Positions 25,371 through 33,662 of a stretch of DNA of 37,853 bases are shown here, in pieces. Position 1 is the first letter of the stretch. Each line of letters begins with the position of its first letter. Below the pieces are notes generated by a model, which was given only the letters and a program-made list of their open reading frames with translations, made no database searches and was not told the origin of the DNA. The position numbers were made by a program, and so were the translations under genes. The stretch comes from Caldifarciminota bacterium (GTDB lineage Bacteria; Hydrothermota; Tepidihabitantia; B3-TA06): the NCBI GenBank assembly GCA_023128825.1, contig JAGMDF010000104.1, forward strand, positions 1-37,853, given 5' to 3'.

Positions 25371-26285
25371 ATGCCCGTAAAGAAGCTAGCTGAACTTGTT
25401 GAGAAGGTGAAGAGTCTGCCCCGAACGCGCGTGGCCGTAGCCGCGGGAGAAGACCCGCATACCATCGAGGCGGTGGGCCGGGGCGTTAGCGAGGACATGA
25501 TCGACGCCACCCTTACCGGCCACGAAACCCACATCAAAGAGGTGGCCTCTGAGTATAAGATCGATCCTGCTATCTTCAAGATTATTGACACGCCTAACGA
25601 GAAGGTCGCGGCAGCCAAGGCGGTTGAACTGGTCAATTCCGGCCAGGCAGATTTCCTGATGAAAGGTCTTATGGGTTCTGCAACCTACATGCGCGCCATT
25701 CTGGATAAGGAAAAAGGACTTCTCCCCCCGGGCAAAACCCTTTCCCACGTTACCGTTCTCGAGGTTCCTTCATACCACAAGCTTCTCGTAGCCACAGACG
25801 TAGCTGTTCTTATAGCCCCTGATCTCAAGCAGAAAATCGCCATGATAAGCTACGCGGTTGATATCGCCCACCGCTTGGGGATAGAGCATCCCAAGGTGGC
25901 TATCCTTGCCGCGGTAGAGAAGGTTAACCCCAAGATGAACGCCACCATGGATGCGGCTATTCTTACCCAGATGAACCGCCGCGGCCAGGTCAAGGGTTGC
26001 ATTGTAGACGGCCCACTTGCCATGGACCTTGCGGTGTCAGAAGAGTCCAAACGCATCAAGGGCGTGGAAAGTGAAGTAGCCGGTGACGCGGACGTCTTAA
26101 TCTTCCCGGACATCGAAGCTGGCAACATCTTCTACAAGGCATGCGCCTATCTTGCAAACGCCAGCTTGGCAGCCATTGTCGTCGGCGCAAAGGTTCCTTG
26201 CGTTCTAACCTCGCGAGCGGATTCCGAGGATTCAAAGTTCTACTCGATAGCACTGGCGGCACTGATGGCCGGTAAAGGAGAATAG
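25371..26285 (+). CDS. ptb: Phosphate butyryltransferase
   Basis: Phosphate acyltransferase family: ADFLMKGLMGSATYMRAILDKEKGL, SHVTVLEVPSYHKLLVATDVAV, GCIVDGPLAMDLAVS, PDIEAGNIFYKACAYLANASLAAIVVGAKVPCVLTSRADS. Confidence 0.94.
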   Translation: MPVKKLAELVEKVKSLPRTRVAVAAGEDPHTIEAVGRGVSEDMIDATLTGHETHIKEVASEYKIDPAIFKIIDTPNEKVAAAKAVELVNSGQADFLMKGLMGSATYMRAILDKEKGLLPPGKTLSHVTVLEVPSYHKLLVATDVAVLIAPDLKQKIAMISYAVDIAHRLGIEHPKVAILAAVEKVNPKMNATMDAAILTQMNRRGQVKGCIVDGPLAMDLAVSEESKRIKGVESEVAGDADVLIFPDIEAGNIFYKACAYLANASLAAIVVGAKVPCVLTSRADSEDSKFYSIALAALMAGKGE

Positions 26286-26291
26286 CCTATC

Positions 26292-27278
26292 ATGAAGTTC
26301 TTCCGAAGATTCAAGATCATAGGGACGGGTTCTTACTTGCCCGAGAAGGTACTGACTAATTTCGATCTTGAAAAGATGGTTGACACCTCGGATGAATGGA
26401 TAAGGACCCGTACAGGTGTCGAGAAGCGCCATATCGTCCGTGATGATGAAGCAACATCCGATATGGTAATCGAGGCTGCCAAGGAGGCATTGAAAAACGC
26501 AGGGCTTGCCGCATCGGCGCTCGGTGCAATCATAGTGGGAACCATCTCACCGGATACCCTCTTCCCCTCAACAGGCTGCTGGGTACAGAAGGGGTTGAAT
26601 ATTCCCGGCATCCCTGCCTTCGACGTCTCAGCCGCCTGCTCGGGCTTCTTATATGCATTGGAAGCAGGCTCCTCTGTGCTCTCCTCAATCGCGAAGCCCA
26701 TCCTTATCGCAGGCGCAGATGCCCTATCAAAAATCACCGACTGGGAAGATCGCGGCACCTGCATCCTCATGGGCGACGGCGCAGGCGTTGTCATCATAGC
26801 TCCTACGGATGAGGATCGCGGGTTTCTTTCTTCGATTTTAGGAGCCGACGGTTCATTAGGGGAACTTCTGGTTCAGCCTGCAGGCGGAACCCGCATGCCT
26901 GCCAGCCACGAAACCGTAGACAAGAAACTACACACCATTCAGATGAAGGGCAATGAGGTCTTTAAGCACGCGGTTCGGGCCATGGGGGACGCCGCGGTTG
27001 CCGCCATCGAGCAGGCCGGCATTGACCCGGAGGAGATAGATCTCTTCATTCCCCACCAGGCCAATACGAGGATAATCGAAGCAACCTGCAGGCGGGCCAG
27101 GGTGCCATTGGATAAAACTCATATCACCATCGGCTGGCACGGCAACATGTCGGCGGGAACGATCCCGGTAGCCTTCCACGATGCTATTTCTAAAGGTTTA
27201 GTTAAACGTGACGACCTGGTGCTGTTCGCGGCGTTCGGCGGAGGCTTTACCTGGGGCGCTTCGGTGCTGAGGTTCTAA
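26292..27278 (+). CDS. fabH: 3-oxoacyl-ACP synthase III (FabH/KASIII)
   Basis: IIGTGSYLPEKVLTNFDLEKMVDTSDEWIRTRTGVEKRHI, AFDVSAACSGFLYAL, FIPHQANTRIIEA, GWHGNMSAGTIPVA. Confidence 0.96.
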   Translation: MKFFRRFKIIGTGSYLPEKVLTNFDLEKMVDTSDEWIRTRTGVEKRHIVRDDEATSDMVIEAAKEALKNAGLAASALGAIIVGTISPDTLFPSTGCWVQKGLNIPGIPAFDVSAACSGFLYALEAGSSVLSSIAKPILIAGADALSKITDWEDRGTCILMGDGAGVVIIAPTDEDRGFLSSILGADGSLGELLVQPAGGTRMPASHETVDKKLHTIQMKGNEVFKHAVRAMGDAAVAAIEQAGIDPEEIDLFIPHQANTRIIEATCRRARVPLDKTHITIGWHGNMSAGTIPVAFHDAISKGLVKRDDLVLFAAFGGGFTWGASVLRF

Positions 27279-27300
27279 AAGGCTATCGTAATGATTAACG

Positions 27301-27332
27301 AACCGCAGATTACGCAGATTAACATGGATTAG
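27301..27332. repeat. Dispersed CAGATT repeat, copy 3
   Basis: aaccgcagattacgcagattaacatggattag, like copies at 3221 and 8329. Confidence 0.7.
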
Positions 27333-27420
27333 AAAAGGTAAGCCATCTGGGTTACACTTAGTCTCTCTGTAGATCGGTGAATGAAATGCAAGAGGATTTT
27401 AGTTGAAAAGATTGTAACCT

Positions 27421-27453
27421 GTGGCGGAAAGAATCGGAGATTCTTTTCGCCAC
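27421..27453 (+). promoter_or_regulatory. Strong hairpin in the leader immediately upstream of the oxidoreductase gamma gene
   Basis: GTGGCGGAAAGAATC-GGA-GATTCTTTTCGCCAC: 15-bp stem with one G.U pair, 9 nt before the AGGAGG ribosome-binding site. Confidence 0.6.
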
Positions 27454-27470
27454 ATAAATTAGGAGGATCG

Positions 27471-28034
27471 ATGCTAGAGATCCGCTTCCACGGCCGGGGC
27501 GGCCAAGGGACGGTAGTCGCCTCCAAGGTGCTGGCGTTCGCCGTAGCCAGGGAAGGACGCTTCGTGCAGACCTTCCCGGAGTACGGCGTCGAACGCCGGG
27601 GAGCCCCGGTGGTCGCCTTCACGCGTATTGACGACCAAAAAATCTACATCCGATCGAAGATCTACGAGCCCGACCATCTGCTGGTGCTCGATCCTACGTT
27701 AATCGGCGCCATTGACGTCACCGAGGGTTTAAAACCCGGGGGCTGGATCATTATCAACTCCGACAAACCTGCAAAAGACTTCCCCCAGTTCGCCGGCTTC
27801 AAGGTAGCGACTGTGGACGCAACCTCCATCGCCGTCAAGCACCGGCTCGGTTCTGCGGCGGCCCCCATCGTCAACAGTGCCATCATGGGCGCGTTCGCCA
27901 AGATCACCGGATTCGTCGGCATCGAGGCGGTACGCGAGGCGGTACATGAGCTCTCGCCGGTCAAGAAAGACGAGAACGTCGAGGCCGCCCAGGAAGCCTA
28001 CGACACCGCAGAAGTCCCGAAGGAGCAATCATGA
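27471..28034 (+). CDS. 2-oxoacid:ferredoxin oxidoreductase, gamma subunit
   Basis: MLEIRFHGRGGQGTVVASKVLAFAVAREGRFVQTFPEYGVERRGAPVVAFTRI. ATG 27471 follows AGGAGG. Confidence 0.93.
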   Translation: MLEIRFHGRGGQGTVVASKVLAFAVAREGRFVQTFPEYGVERRGAPVVAFTRIDDQKIYIRSKIYEPDHLLVLDPTLIGAIDVTEGLKPGGWIIINSDKPAKDFPQFAGFKVATVDATSIAVKHRLGSAAAPIVNSAIMGAFAKITGFVGIEAVREAVHELSPVKKDENVEAAQEAYDTAEVPKEQS

Positions 28035-28315
28035 GCGAAGAGATCAAATGGGAAAGCCAATCCGACATGCCCTTGATGGCAATGTCGCTGGGACGGATGA
28101 CGGTCAACAAGACGGGTTCCTGGAGAAACCTGAGACCGGTGCTCGACAAAGAAAAATGCATCAAGTGCGGCATCTGCTGGAAGTTCTGCCCCGACGTTTC
28201 CATCTCCATCGACGAAGAGGACTACCCGGTTGTGAATCTTGATTTCTGCAAGGGATGCGGTATCTGTGCGACAGAGTGCCCCAAGGACGCCATCGAGATG
28301 GTTAAGGAGGAATGA
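28031..28315 (+). CDS. 2-oxoacid:ferredoxin oxidoreductase, delta (2x[4Fe-4S] ferredoxin) subunit
   Basis: CIKCGICWKFCPDVSI and CKGCGICATECPKDAI. Confidence 0.93.
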   Translation: MSEEIKWESQSDMPLMAMSLGRMTVNKTGSWRNLRPVLDKEKCIKCGICWKFCPDVSISIDEEDYPVVNLDFCKGCGICATECPKDAIEMVKEE

Positions 28316-29469
28316 TGCAGAAGGTAATGATGGGCAACCACGCCCTGTCATGGGGCGCGAAGCTTTCACGGGCCGAGGTTATCGCCGCCTATCCCATCAC
28401 CCCTCAGACCGAGGTTGTGGAGCTTTTATCAAACATGTGCGCGGACGGCTCGCTGAAAGCGGAGTTCATCAAGGTGGAGAGCGAGCACTCGGCCATGGCC
28501 GCTTCCATGGGTGCCGCCGCCGCCGGTGCACGCACCTTCACCGCTACCTCCTCCCAGGGTCTGGCTCTCATGCACGAGGTGCTGCACTGGGCTACGGGCG
28601 CGCGTTTGCCTATCGTGATGGGCAACATAAACCGCGCAATGGCTCCGCCCTGGACCATATGGACCGAGCAGACAGATTCCATCGCCCAGCGCGATACCGG
28701 ATGGATTCAAATCTATACCTCCTCCATCCAGGAAATAATGGACTCGGTAATCCAGGCATACAAGGTTGCAGAACAGGTTTATCTTCCGGTGATGGTGGTA
28801 CTGGACAGCTTCGTTTTGTCCCATACCAACGAGAACTGCGACATCCCAGATCAGGACAAGGTGGACGCCTATCTGCCCCGTTTCGAAAACGCCTACCGAC
28901 TTAATACCGATAAACCTGCCGCATTCGGCGGGCTCACCGGTCCTGACTGGTACTACGAGCTCCGCTACAAGATAGAAAAGGATACCGAGCGCTCACTTGA
29001 TCTATTCGAAGAGACCGGCAAGGAGTTCGGCGAGATGTTCGGCAGGGAATATGGCCTGGTTGAAACTTACAAGCTGGACGACGCCGATACCGTGCTCGTC
29101 GCCTCCGCATCCATCGCGTCAACGGCAAGACCGGCGATCGATCAGTTGAGAGAAGAAGGCCACAAGGTTGGACTGGTTCGCATTCGTGTGTTCCGTCCCT
29201 TCCCGTCCGAGCTTTTAAGAAAGCTCCTGGCCGGCCGCAAGAAGGTTCTGGTGATTGATCGCAACATAAGCTTCGGCATGTCCGGTGCGTTCTATGCAGA
29301 GACCAAGGCTGCGCTTTATAACGAGAAGAAAGCGCCTCCCATGTGGGGCTACATCGCAGGTCTGGGCGGCCGCGACGTTCCCCTGAACGTGATAAGGGAC
29401 ATGATTGAGCAGACCATAGCCGAGGAACATCCTGAAGGAGACATCGTCTGGATAGGAGTAAAGAGATGA
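28312..29469 (+). CDS. 2-oxoacid:ferredoxin oxidoreductase, alpha subunit
   Basis: MMGNHALSWGAKLSRAEVIAAYPITPQTEVVELLSNM, ESEHSAMAASMGAAAAGARTFTATSSQGLALMHEVLHWA. Confidence 0.94.
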   Translation: MMQKVMMGNHALSWGAKLSRAEVIAAYPITPQTEVVELLSNMCADGSLKAEFIKVESEHSAMAASMGAAAAGARTFTATSSQGLALMHEVLHWATGARLPIVMGNINRAMAPPWTIWTEQTDSIAQRDTGWIQIYTSSIQEIMDSVIQAYKVAEQVYLPVMVVLDSFVLSHTNENCDIPDQDKVDAYLPRFENAYRLNTDKPAAFGGLTGPDWYYELRYKIEKDTERSLDLFEETGKEFGEMFGREYGLVETYKLDDADTVLVASASIASTARPAIDQLREEGHKVGLVRIRVFRPFPSELLRKLLAGRKKVLVIDRNISFGMSGAFYAETKAALYNEKKAPPMWGYIAGLGGRDVPLNVIRDMIEQTIAEEHPEGDIVWIGVKR

Positions 29470-30374
29470 AATACACAATACCAGAACAGGAGATAATGTG
29501 CTCCGGGCACAAGGCGTGCCAGGGCTGCGGCGCGACCCTTGCCATGCGGTACGCGCTCAAGGCGCTCGGGCCTAAGACGATCCTCACCCTTCCTGCATGC
29601 TGCTGGTCGGTGATAGACGGCCCCTTCCCCTACTCCGCAGTGGGTGTTCCTCTTTTCCATACGGCCTTTGAGACCGCTGCAGCTGTCGCGTCGGGCATCC
29701 GGGCAGGACTTGATATGCGCGGAGATACCGAGACCAACGTGGTCGCCTGGGCAGGCGACGGCGGAACCTTCGACATCGGCATCCAGGCCCTTTCCGGAAC
29801 GGTGGAACGCAACGACAACGTCATCTACATCTGCTACGACAACGAGGCCTACATGAACACCGGTGTTCAGCGCTCCTCGGCCACGCCCTGGGGCGCGGTG
29901 ACAACAACCACCCCGGCGCGGCACTTCAAGCAGGAGCGCAAGAAGGACATGATAGGCATCATGGCCGCACACTCCATCCCCTACACCGCATCGGCGTCAG
30001 TGGCCTATCCAGAAGACTTCATCCGCAAACTCAATATCGCCAAGGAAACCCCAGGGGCGAAGTTCATCCACATCCTTGCCTCCTGCCCGCCCGGCTGGAA
30101 AACCGCACCTGAACTCGCCATCAAGCTTGCAAGGTTGGCTGTCCAGACTCACGTCTTCCCCCTGTACGAGATCTACGAAGGGCGCTACTACAAACTCTCG
30201 ATGGATCCAAAGAAAAAACCCCTTATAGACTACATAAAACCGCAGGGTCGCTTCCGTCATCTGACTGAAGAACAGGTTGCCGAGATGGACAAACAGGTTG
30301 ACGAGCGCTACGACCGACTCAAAGAGCAGGCCGAGCGCTCCAAATCGTGGTTTGAAGCAAAGAAGGAAAAGTAA
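29466..30374 (+). CDS. 2-oxoacid:ferredoxin oxidoreductase, beta (TPP-binding) subunit
   Basis: CSGHKACQGCGATLAMRYALKALG, VVAWAGDGGTFDIGIQALSGTVERNDNVIYICYDNEAYMNTGVQRSSATPWGA. Confidence 0.95.
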   Translation: MKYTIPEQEIMCSGHKACQGCGATLAMRYALKALGPKTILTLPACCWSVIDGPFPYSAVGVPLFHTAFETAAAVASGIRAGLDMRGDTETNVVAWAGDGGTFDIGIQALSGTVERNDNVIYICYDNEAYMNTGVQRSSATPWGAVTTTTPARHFKQERKKDMIGIMAAHSIPYTASASVAYPEDFIRKLNIAKETPGAKFIHILASCPPGWKTAPELAIKLARLAVQTHVFPLYEIYEGRYYKLSMDPKKKPLIDYIKPQGRFRHLTEEQVAEMDKQVDERYDRLKEQAERSKSWFEAKKEK

Positions 30375-30421
30375 AATCCTCCTTTCGCCCTTGACGGGCG
30401 AAAGATCGGAGAACGAATCTC

Positions 30422-30449
30422 AAGGGACGCCTTCGGCGTCCCTTCTTTT
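30422..30449 (+). terminator. Rho-independent terminator after the oxidoreductase operon
   Basis: AAGGGACGCC-TTC-GGCGTCCCTT followed by CTTTT. Confidence 0.85.
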
Positions 30450-30671
30450 AATTCTATGAGCATGATCTCCCTATCCTCCTCCTTGACAAAATGAGAAGCT
30501 CTCTCCCAAAAGTAGTGGTGAGTTGAAAAGTTCCTTCTTTCCAGAGCTTTTTCAAATCCGCTTTCAGATCATCTGGGGCATTCTTTGACTTCTGCAATCT
30601 TTTGATAAGCTGACCAAAAGTGTTTTTGGGAAAAAAGAATCTGAGCAATTCGTCATATTTCGATTGAGTAG

Positions 30672-30691
30672 GGGCAAGGCATGCCTTGCCC
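30672..30691. repeat. 20-bp perfect palindrome GGGCAAGGCATGCCTTGCCC
   Basis: Sequence equals its own reverse complement; lies in the weakly coding region between the oxidoreductase operon and alr. Confidence 0.85.
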
Positions 30692-30895
30692 ACACCTTTA
30701 TTTGGCCAAAAGGTCGTAGAAAGATAACGAGAGGCAGCTACGCTGTCCCTTTCAATTTTGTATTCAATGCCTGAGTGATTCGGTGAAGTTCTCGATGGGA
30801 TTTTAATTCGGGAGAGAACTTCTTAACGACTTTCTTCGAAAGTCGTAGGGGTCCCCATGGAGGAACGAAGTACCTTCCTGGGGCATGTATTACGC

Positions 30896-30923
30896 TTGAC
30901 ACAACCTACACGTCGTATACAAT
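30896..30923 (+). promoter_or_regulatory. Promoter TTGACA-N16-TACAAT ending 5 nt before the alr ATG
   Basis: ttgaca caacctacacgtcgta tacaat agatt ATG(30929); no Shine-Dalgarno. Confidence 0.7.
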
Positions 30924-30928
30924 AGATT

Positions 30929-32095
30929 ATGCCACAGAGAGGACGCGTGTGGGCTGAGATAGATATCGACGCCCTCGTGCATAACTACCGTCTTATCCGC
31001 TCCACGGTGGGCGATGCCAAGGTGCTTGCCGCGGTAAAGGCCGAGGCGTACGGTCACGGCGGGCGCGAGGTAGCCAGGGTGCTTGAGAACCTCGGCACCG
31101 AGTACTTCGGTGTAGCCAGCACTGAGGAGGCGATTGACCTCAGAACCAACGGCCAGATCAGGCGGCCCATACTTATCCTCTCCCCTGTCCCCTACCGCGA
31201 GATACCGATGATATTCGACTACGACCTGATTCCGAATGTTACTGAAGAGGGTTTTGCCAAGGCCCTGGCGCAGGAGGCCAACCGCAGGGGCAAGAACCTG
31301 GCCGTCCACGTAGAGGTGGATACGGGGATGGGCCGGACAGGCGTCAGTCCGAAAGAGGCGCCCGCGCTCATCTCCCTTATAGTTAACAAACCCGGGCTCA
31401 AACTTGAAGGGGTGTTCACCCACTTCCCTGCAGCCGAAACGGATGAGGAGTTTACCCAGAAACAACTCTCGATCTTCGATCAACTTATCGAACGGCTGCG
31501 CAGCGAAGGGTTTAAGGTGCCTGTGCTGCATTCGGCGAATTCTGCGGCTATCTTCAAATACCCTCAGGCTCGCTATGACATTGTAAGGCCTGGACTTGCG
31601 CTTTACGGAATCGAACCTGAGACAATGGAGGGTTCCCTCGACCTTGCGCCGGTTATGACGCTTCGGACGCGGATCGTGAACCTTCGGCGTCTTCCCAAAG
31701 GCGCAAGCATAAGCTACGGCAGAACGTATGTTCTGGAGCACGATACCCTTGTGGCTACTCTATCGGTGGGCTACGGGGACGGCTACCCACGGGCGCTGTC
31801 CAACAAAGGGAAGGTGCTTTATGCTGGCAAACGCTACCCGATCATCGGCGCGGTATGCATGGACCTTATGATGCTGGATTTCTCAAAGGCTTCAGGTGCA
31901 AAGATAGGCGACGAGGTAACGTTGATCGGTCGGGATGGTGAGGCGGTGCTTTCGGCAGACGAGGTTGCAGGCTGGGCCGATACCATTTCTTACGAGATAA
32001 CCACGCGTATAAGTCCAAGAGTACCACGCATCTATAAAACCTCCAAACGCATCATTGGAGCACGCACGCTCCTTGGATCAACCACAGGCCTATGA
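30929..32095 (+). CDS. alr: Alanine racemase
   Basis: RVWAEIDIDALVHNYRLIRS, VLAAVKAEAYGHGGREVARV (PLP Lys), HVEVDTGMGRTGV, ISYGRTYVLEHDTLVATLSVGYGDGYPRALSNKG, VCMDLMMLDF. Confidence 0.97.
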   Translation: MPQRGRVWAEIDIDALVHNYRLIRSTVGDAKVLAAVKAEAYGHGGREVARVLENLGTEYFGVASTEEAIDLRTNGQIRRPILILSPVPYREIPMIFDYDLIPNVTEEGFAKALAQEANRRGKNLAVHVEVDTGMGRTGVSPKEAPALISLIVNKPGLKLEGVFTHFPAAETDEEFTQKQLSIFDQLIERLRSEGFKVPVLHSANSAAIFKYPQARYDIVRPGLALYGIEPETMEGSLDLAPVMTLRTRIVNLRRLPKGASISYGRTYVLEHDTLVATLSVGYGDGYPRALSNKGKVLYAGKRYPIIGAVCMDLMMLDFSKASGAKIGDEVTLIGRDGEAVLSADEVAGWADTISYEITTRISPRVPRIYKTSKRIIGARTLLGSTTGL

Positions 32096-32418
32096 GCGAA
32101 GAGAAAGAACATAAAGAAGAACAGGAAGGCTCTGCAGAACAGGAGAAGGGATATCAACCTCCACGATTTCTGGAGCTTGTGCTATCGGTGGCTGCGGGTG
32201 CACTGCAGGTTCTTGAGTTGGGGGTACCGGACAAGAAGGGCAAGAAAGAAAAACCCAACCTGGAGCTTGCCCGCTACTCGATAGACATGCTGGAGCTTCT
32301 GAAGCTCAAAACCAAGGGCAATCTGGAGGCGGAGGAGGAAAGATTCCTACAAGAGATGCTGCATCAGTTAAGATTGAGATACGTGGAGGCCGTCAAACAA
32401 TCGAAGGATGCGAAATGA
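32092..32418 (+). CDS. DUF1844 domain-containing protein
   Basis: FLELVLSVAAGALQVLELGVPDKKGKKEKPNLELARYSIDMLELLKLKTKGNLEAEEERFLQEMLHQLRLRYVE. Confidence 0.88.
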   Translation: MSEEKEHKEEQEGSAEQEKGYQPPRFLELVLSVAAGALQVLELGVPDKKGKKEKPNLELARYSIDMLELLKLKTKGNLEAEEERFLQEMLHQLRLRYVEAVKQSKDAK

Positions 32419-32894
32419 GTGCGGATCATGCCGGGGATATTAATACCTTGAAAAGATTCTTCCCCTTCGATCGTTTGAAGAAAGAAGAACTCGAGGCTCT
32501 TTATGAATCGGGCGAGATCAAGGAATATTCCGCGGACGAGATGATCCTCAACGAAGGAGACGTCGGAGACTACTTCTGCATCATCCTTTCGGGCTCGATC
32601 CGCATCTCTACGCTTATCCCTGAGGTAGGCGAGGAGTCGCTCTCGATCCTGTATCAGGGCGATTTCTTCGGTGAGATGGCGCTATTAGACGATGCGCCGC
32701 GTGCGGCGGCGGCCATCAGCCACACCGATGCAGAGCTTTTGATTATCCAGAAGAACGAATTTGACAAGTTAGTTGATCATAATAATCCGGCCGCCTACTG
32801 GATTCTGTGGGGGCTGGCAAAGAAGTTATCACAACGTTTACGTGAAACAGACCAGCGGCTCAAGGCCATACTGGCCCTGATCCGCCGATTCTAG
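32415..32894 (+). CDS. Stand-alone cyclic-nucleotide-binding domain protein (no HTH)
   Basis: LKRFFPFDRLKKEELEALYESGEIKEYSADEMILNEGDVGDYFCIILSGSIRI...GDFFGEMALLDDAPRAAAAISHTDAELLII. Confidence 0.9.
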   Translation: MSADHAGDINTLKRFFPFDRLKKEELEALYESGEIKEYSADEMILNEGDVGDYFCIILSGSIRISTLIPEVGEESLSILYQGDFFGEMALLDDAPRAAAAISHTDAELLIIQKNEFDKLVDHNNPAAYWILWGLAKKLSQRLRETDQRLKAILALIRRF

Positions 32895-32905
32895 GAGGCA
32901 GTTGT

Positions 32906-33658
32906 ATGCAACAGGAAGAAAAGCCGACAGTCCAGCAGCCCAGAGAGGTGCGCTACGACTCCTCTGGCAAGAAGGTAATAACCTCGCCACGCGACAAGGA
33001 AACCGAAAGTGCAATCCTTGCCATCAACGACAAGCTGGATCAACTCTTGGGCATTCTCTCATCGACCCTTCCGACCAGACTCGGTGCGGAACTGCGTGAA
33101 GCCGTCGCAGGAAGTCCGGAGACCCAGCGTTTGATAGAGGTTGTATCCAAAGAGCTCCCCGACCGTATCAAGAAAGATTCGGACCAGATCGTATTCGAGA
33201 AGGCGGAGATGCTTTCGATGGTTATCTCAACAAGCATCCAGCATCTTAACGACGCGTTTAAATCATACCAGGAGTCCATCCTCAAAGCCATGGAAAGTCA
33301 GGCTCAAGCCCATGAGAAGACCGGCGAAGCGCTGATTAAGATTAATTCCTTGCTTGCGGAACTTCACGCAGCTATTGCCGGAGGAAGCATGAAGAAAACT
33401 CCTGCAGCCCCTGTGGAACCTCCATCTGAAAAACCAGCCCCTCAACCTCCCCTCTCAGCACCAACATACCCACCGCCCTCCTTTGGGAAGCCGGAAGAAC
33501 CCGAAGAGGAGAAATCTGCACCACAAGGGCCTCCTGTTACCCCAGAACCAAAGGAAGAAGAAAAACCGGATCTTCCCGGATGGCTACAAGCAAAACGGGA
33601 TGATTTAGACTCCTCTTCTGGACCCCAAACGCCAGACTCACCAAGCGGGGTAAGTTAA
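32906..33658 (+). CDS. Hypothetical protein: helical N-terminal part, Pro/Glu-rich C-terminus
   Basis: Good SD (aggagg) upstream; codirectional with flanking genes; predicted helical 40-150 then PPSEKPAPQPPLSAPTYPPPSFGKPEEPEEEK. Confidence 0.7.
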   Translation: MQQEEKPTVQQPREVRYDSSGKKVITSPRDKETESAILAINDKLDQLLGILSSTLPTRLGAELREAVAGSPETQRLIEVVSKELPDRIKKDSDQIVFEKAEMLSMVISTSIQHLNDAFKSYQESILKAMESQAQAHEKTGEALIKINSLLAELHAAIAGGSMKKTPAAPVEPPSEKPAPQPPLSAPTYPPPSFGKPEEPEEEKSAPQGPPVTPEPKEEEKPDLPGWLQAKRDDLDSSSGPQTPDSPSGVS

Positions 33659-33662
33659 CCAA

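Noticed and set aside
24308-25748. Long minus-strand ORFs (24308-24853, 24965-25636, 25386-25748)
   Set aside because: Shadow ORFs antisense to buk and ptb, caused by GC-biased third positions.
28239-29972. ORFs 28239-28904 (+), 28429-28824 (-), 28934-29587 (-), 29349-29972 (-)
   Set aside because: Out-of-frame or antisense to the well-supported oxidoreductase subunits.
30890-31741. 283-aa minus-strand ORF
   Set aside because: Antisense to alanine racemase, which has all expected motifs.
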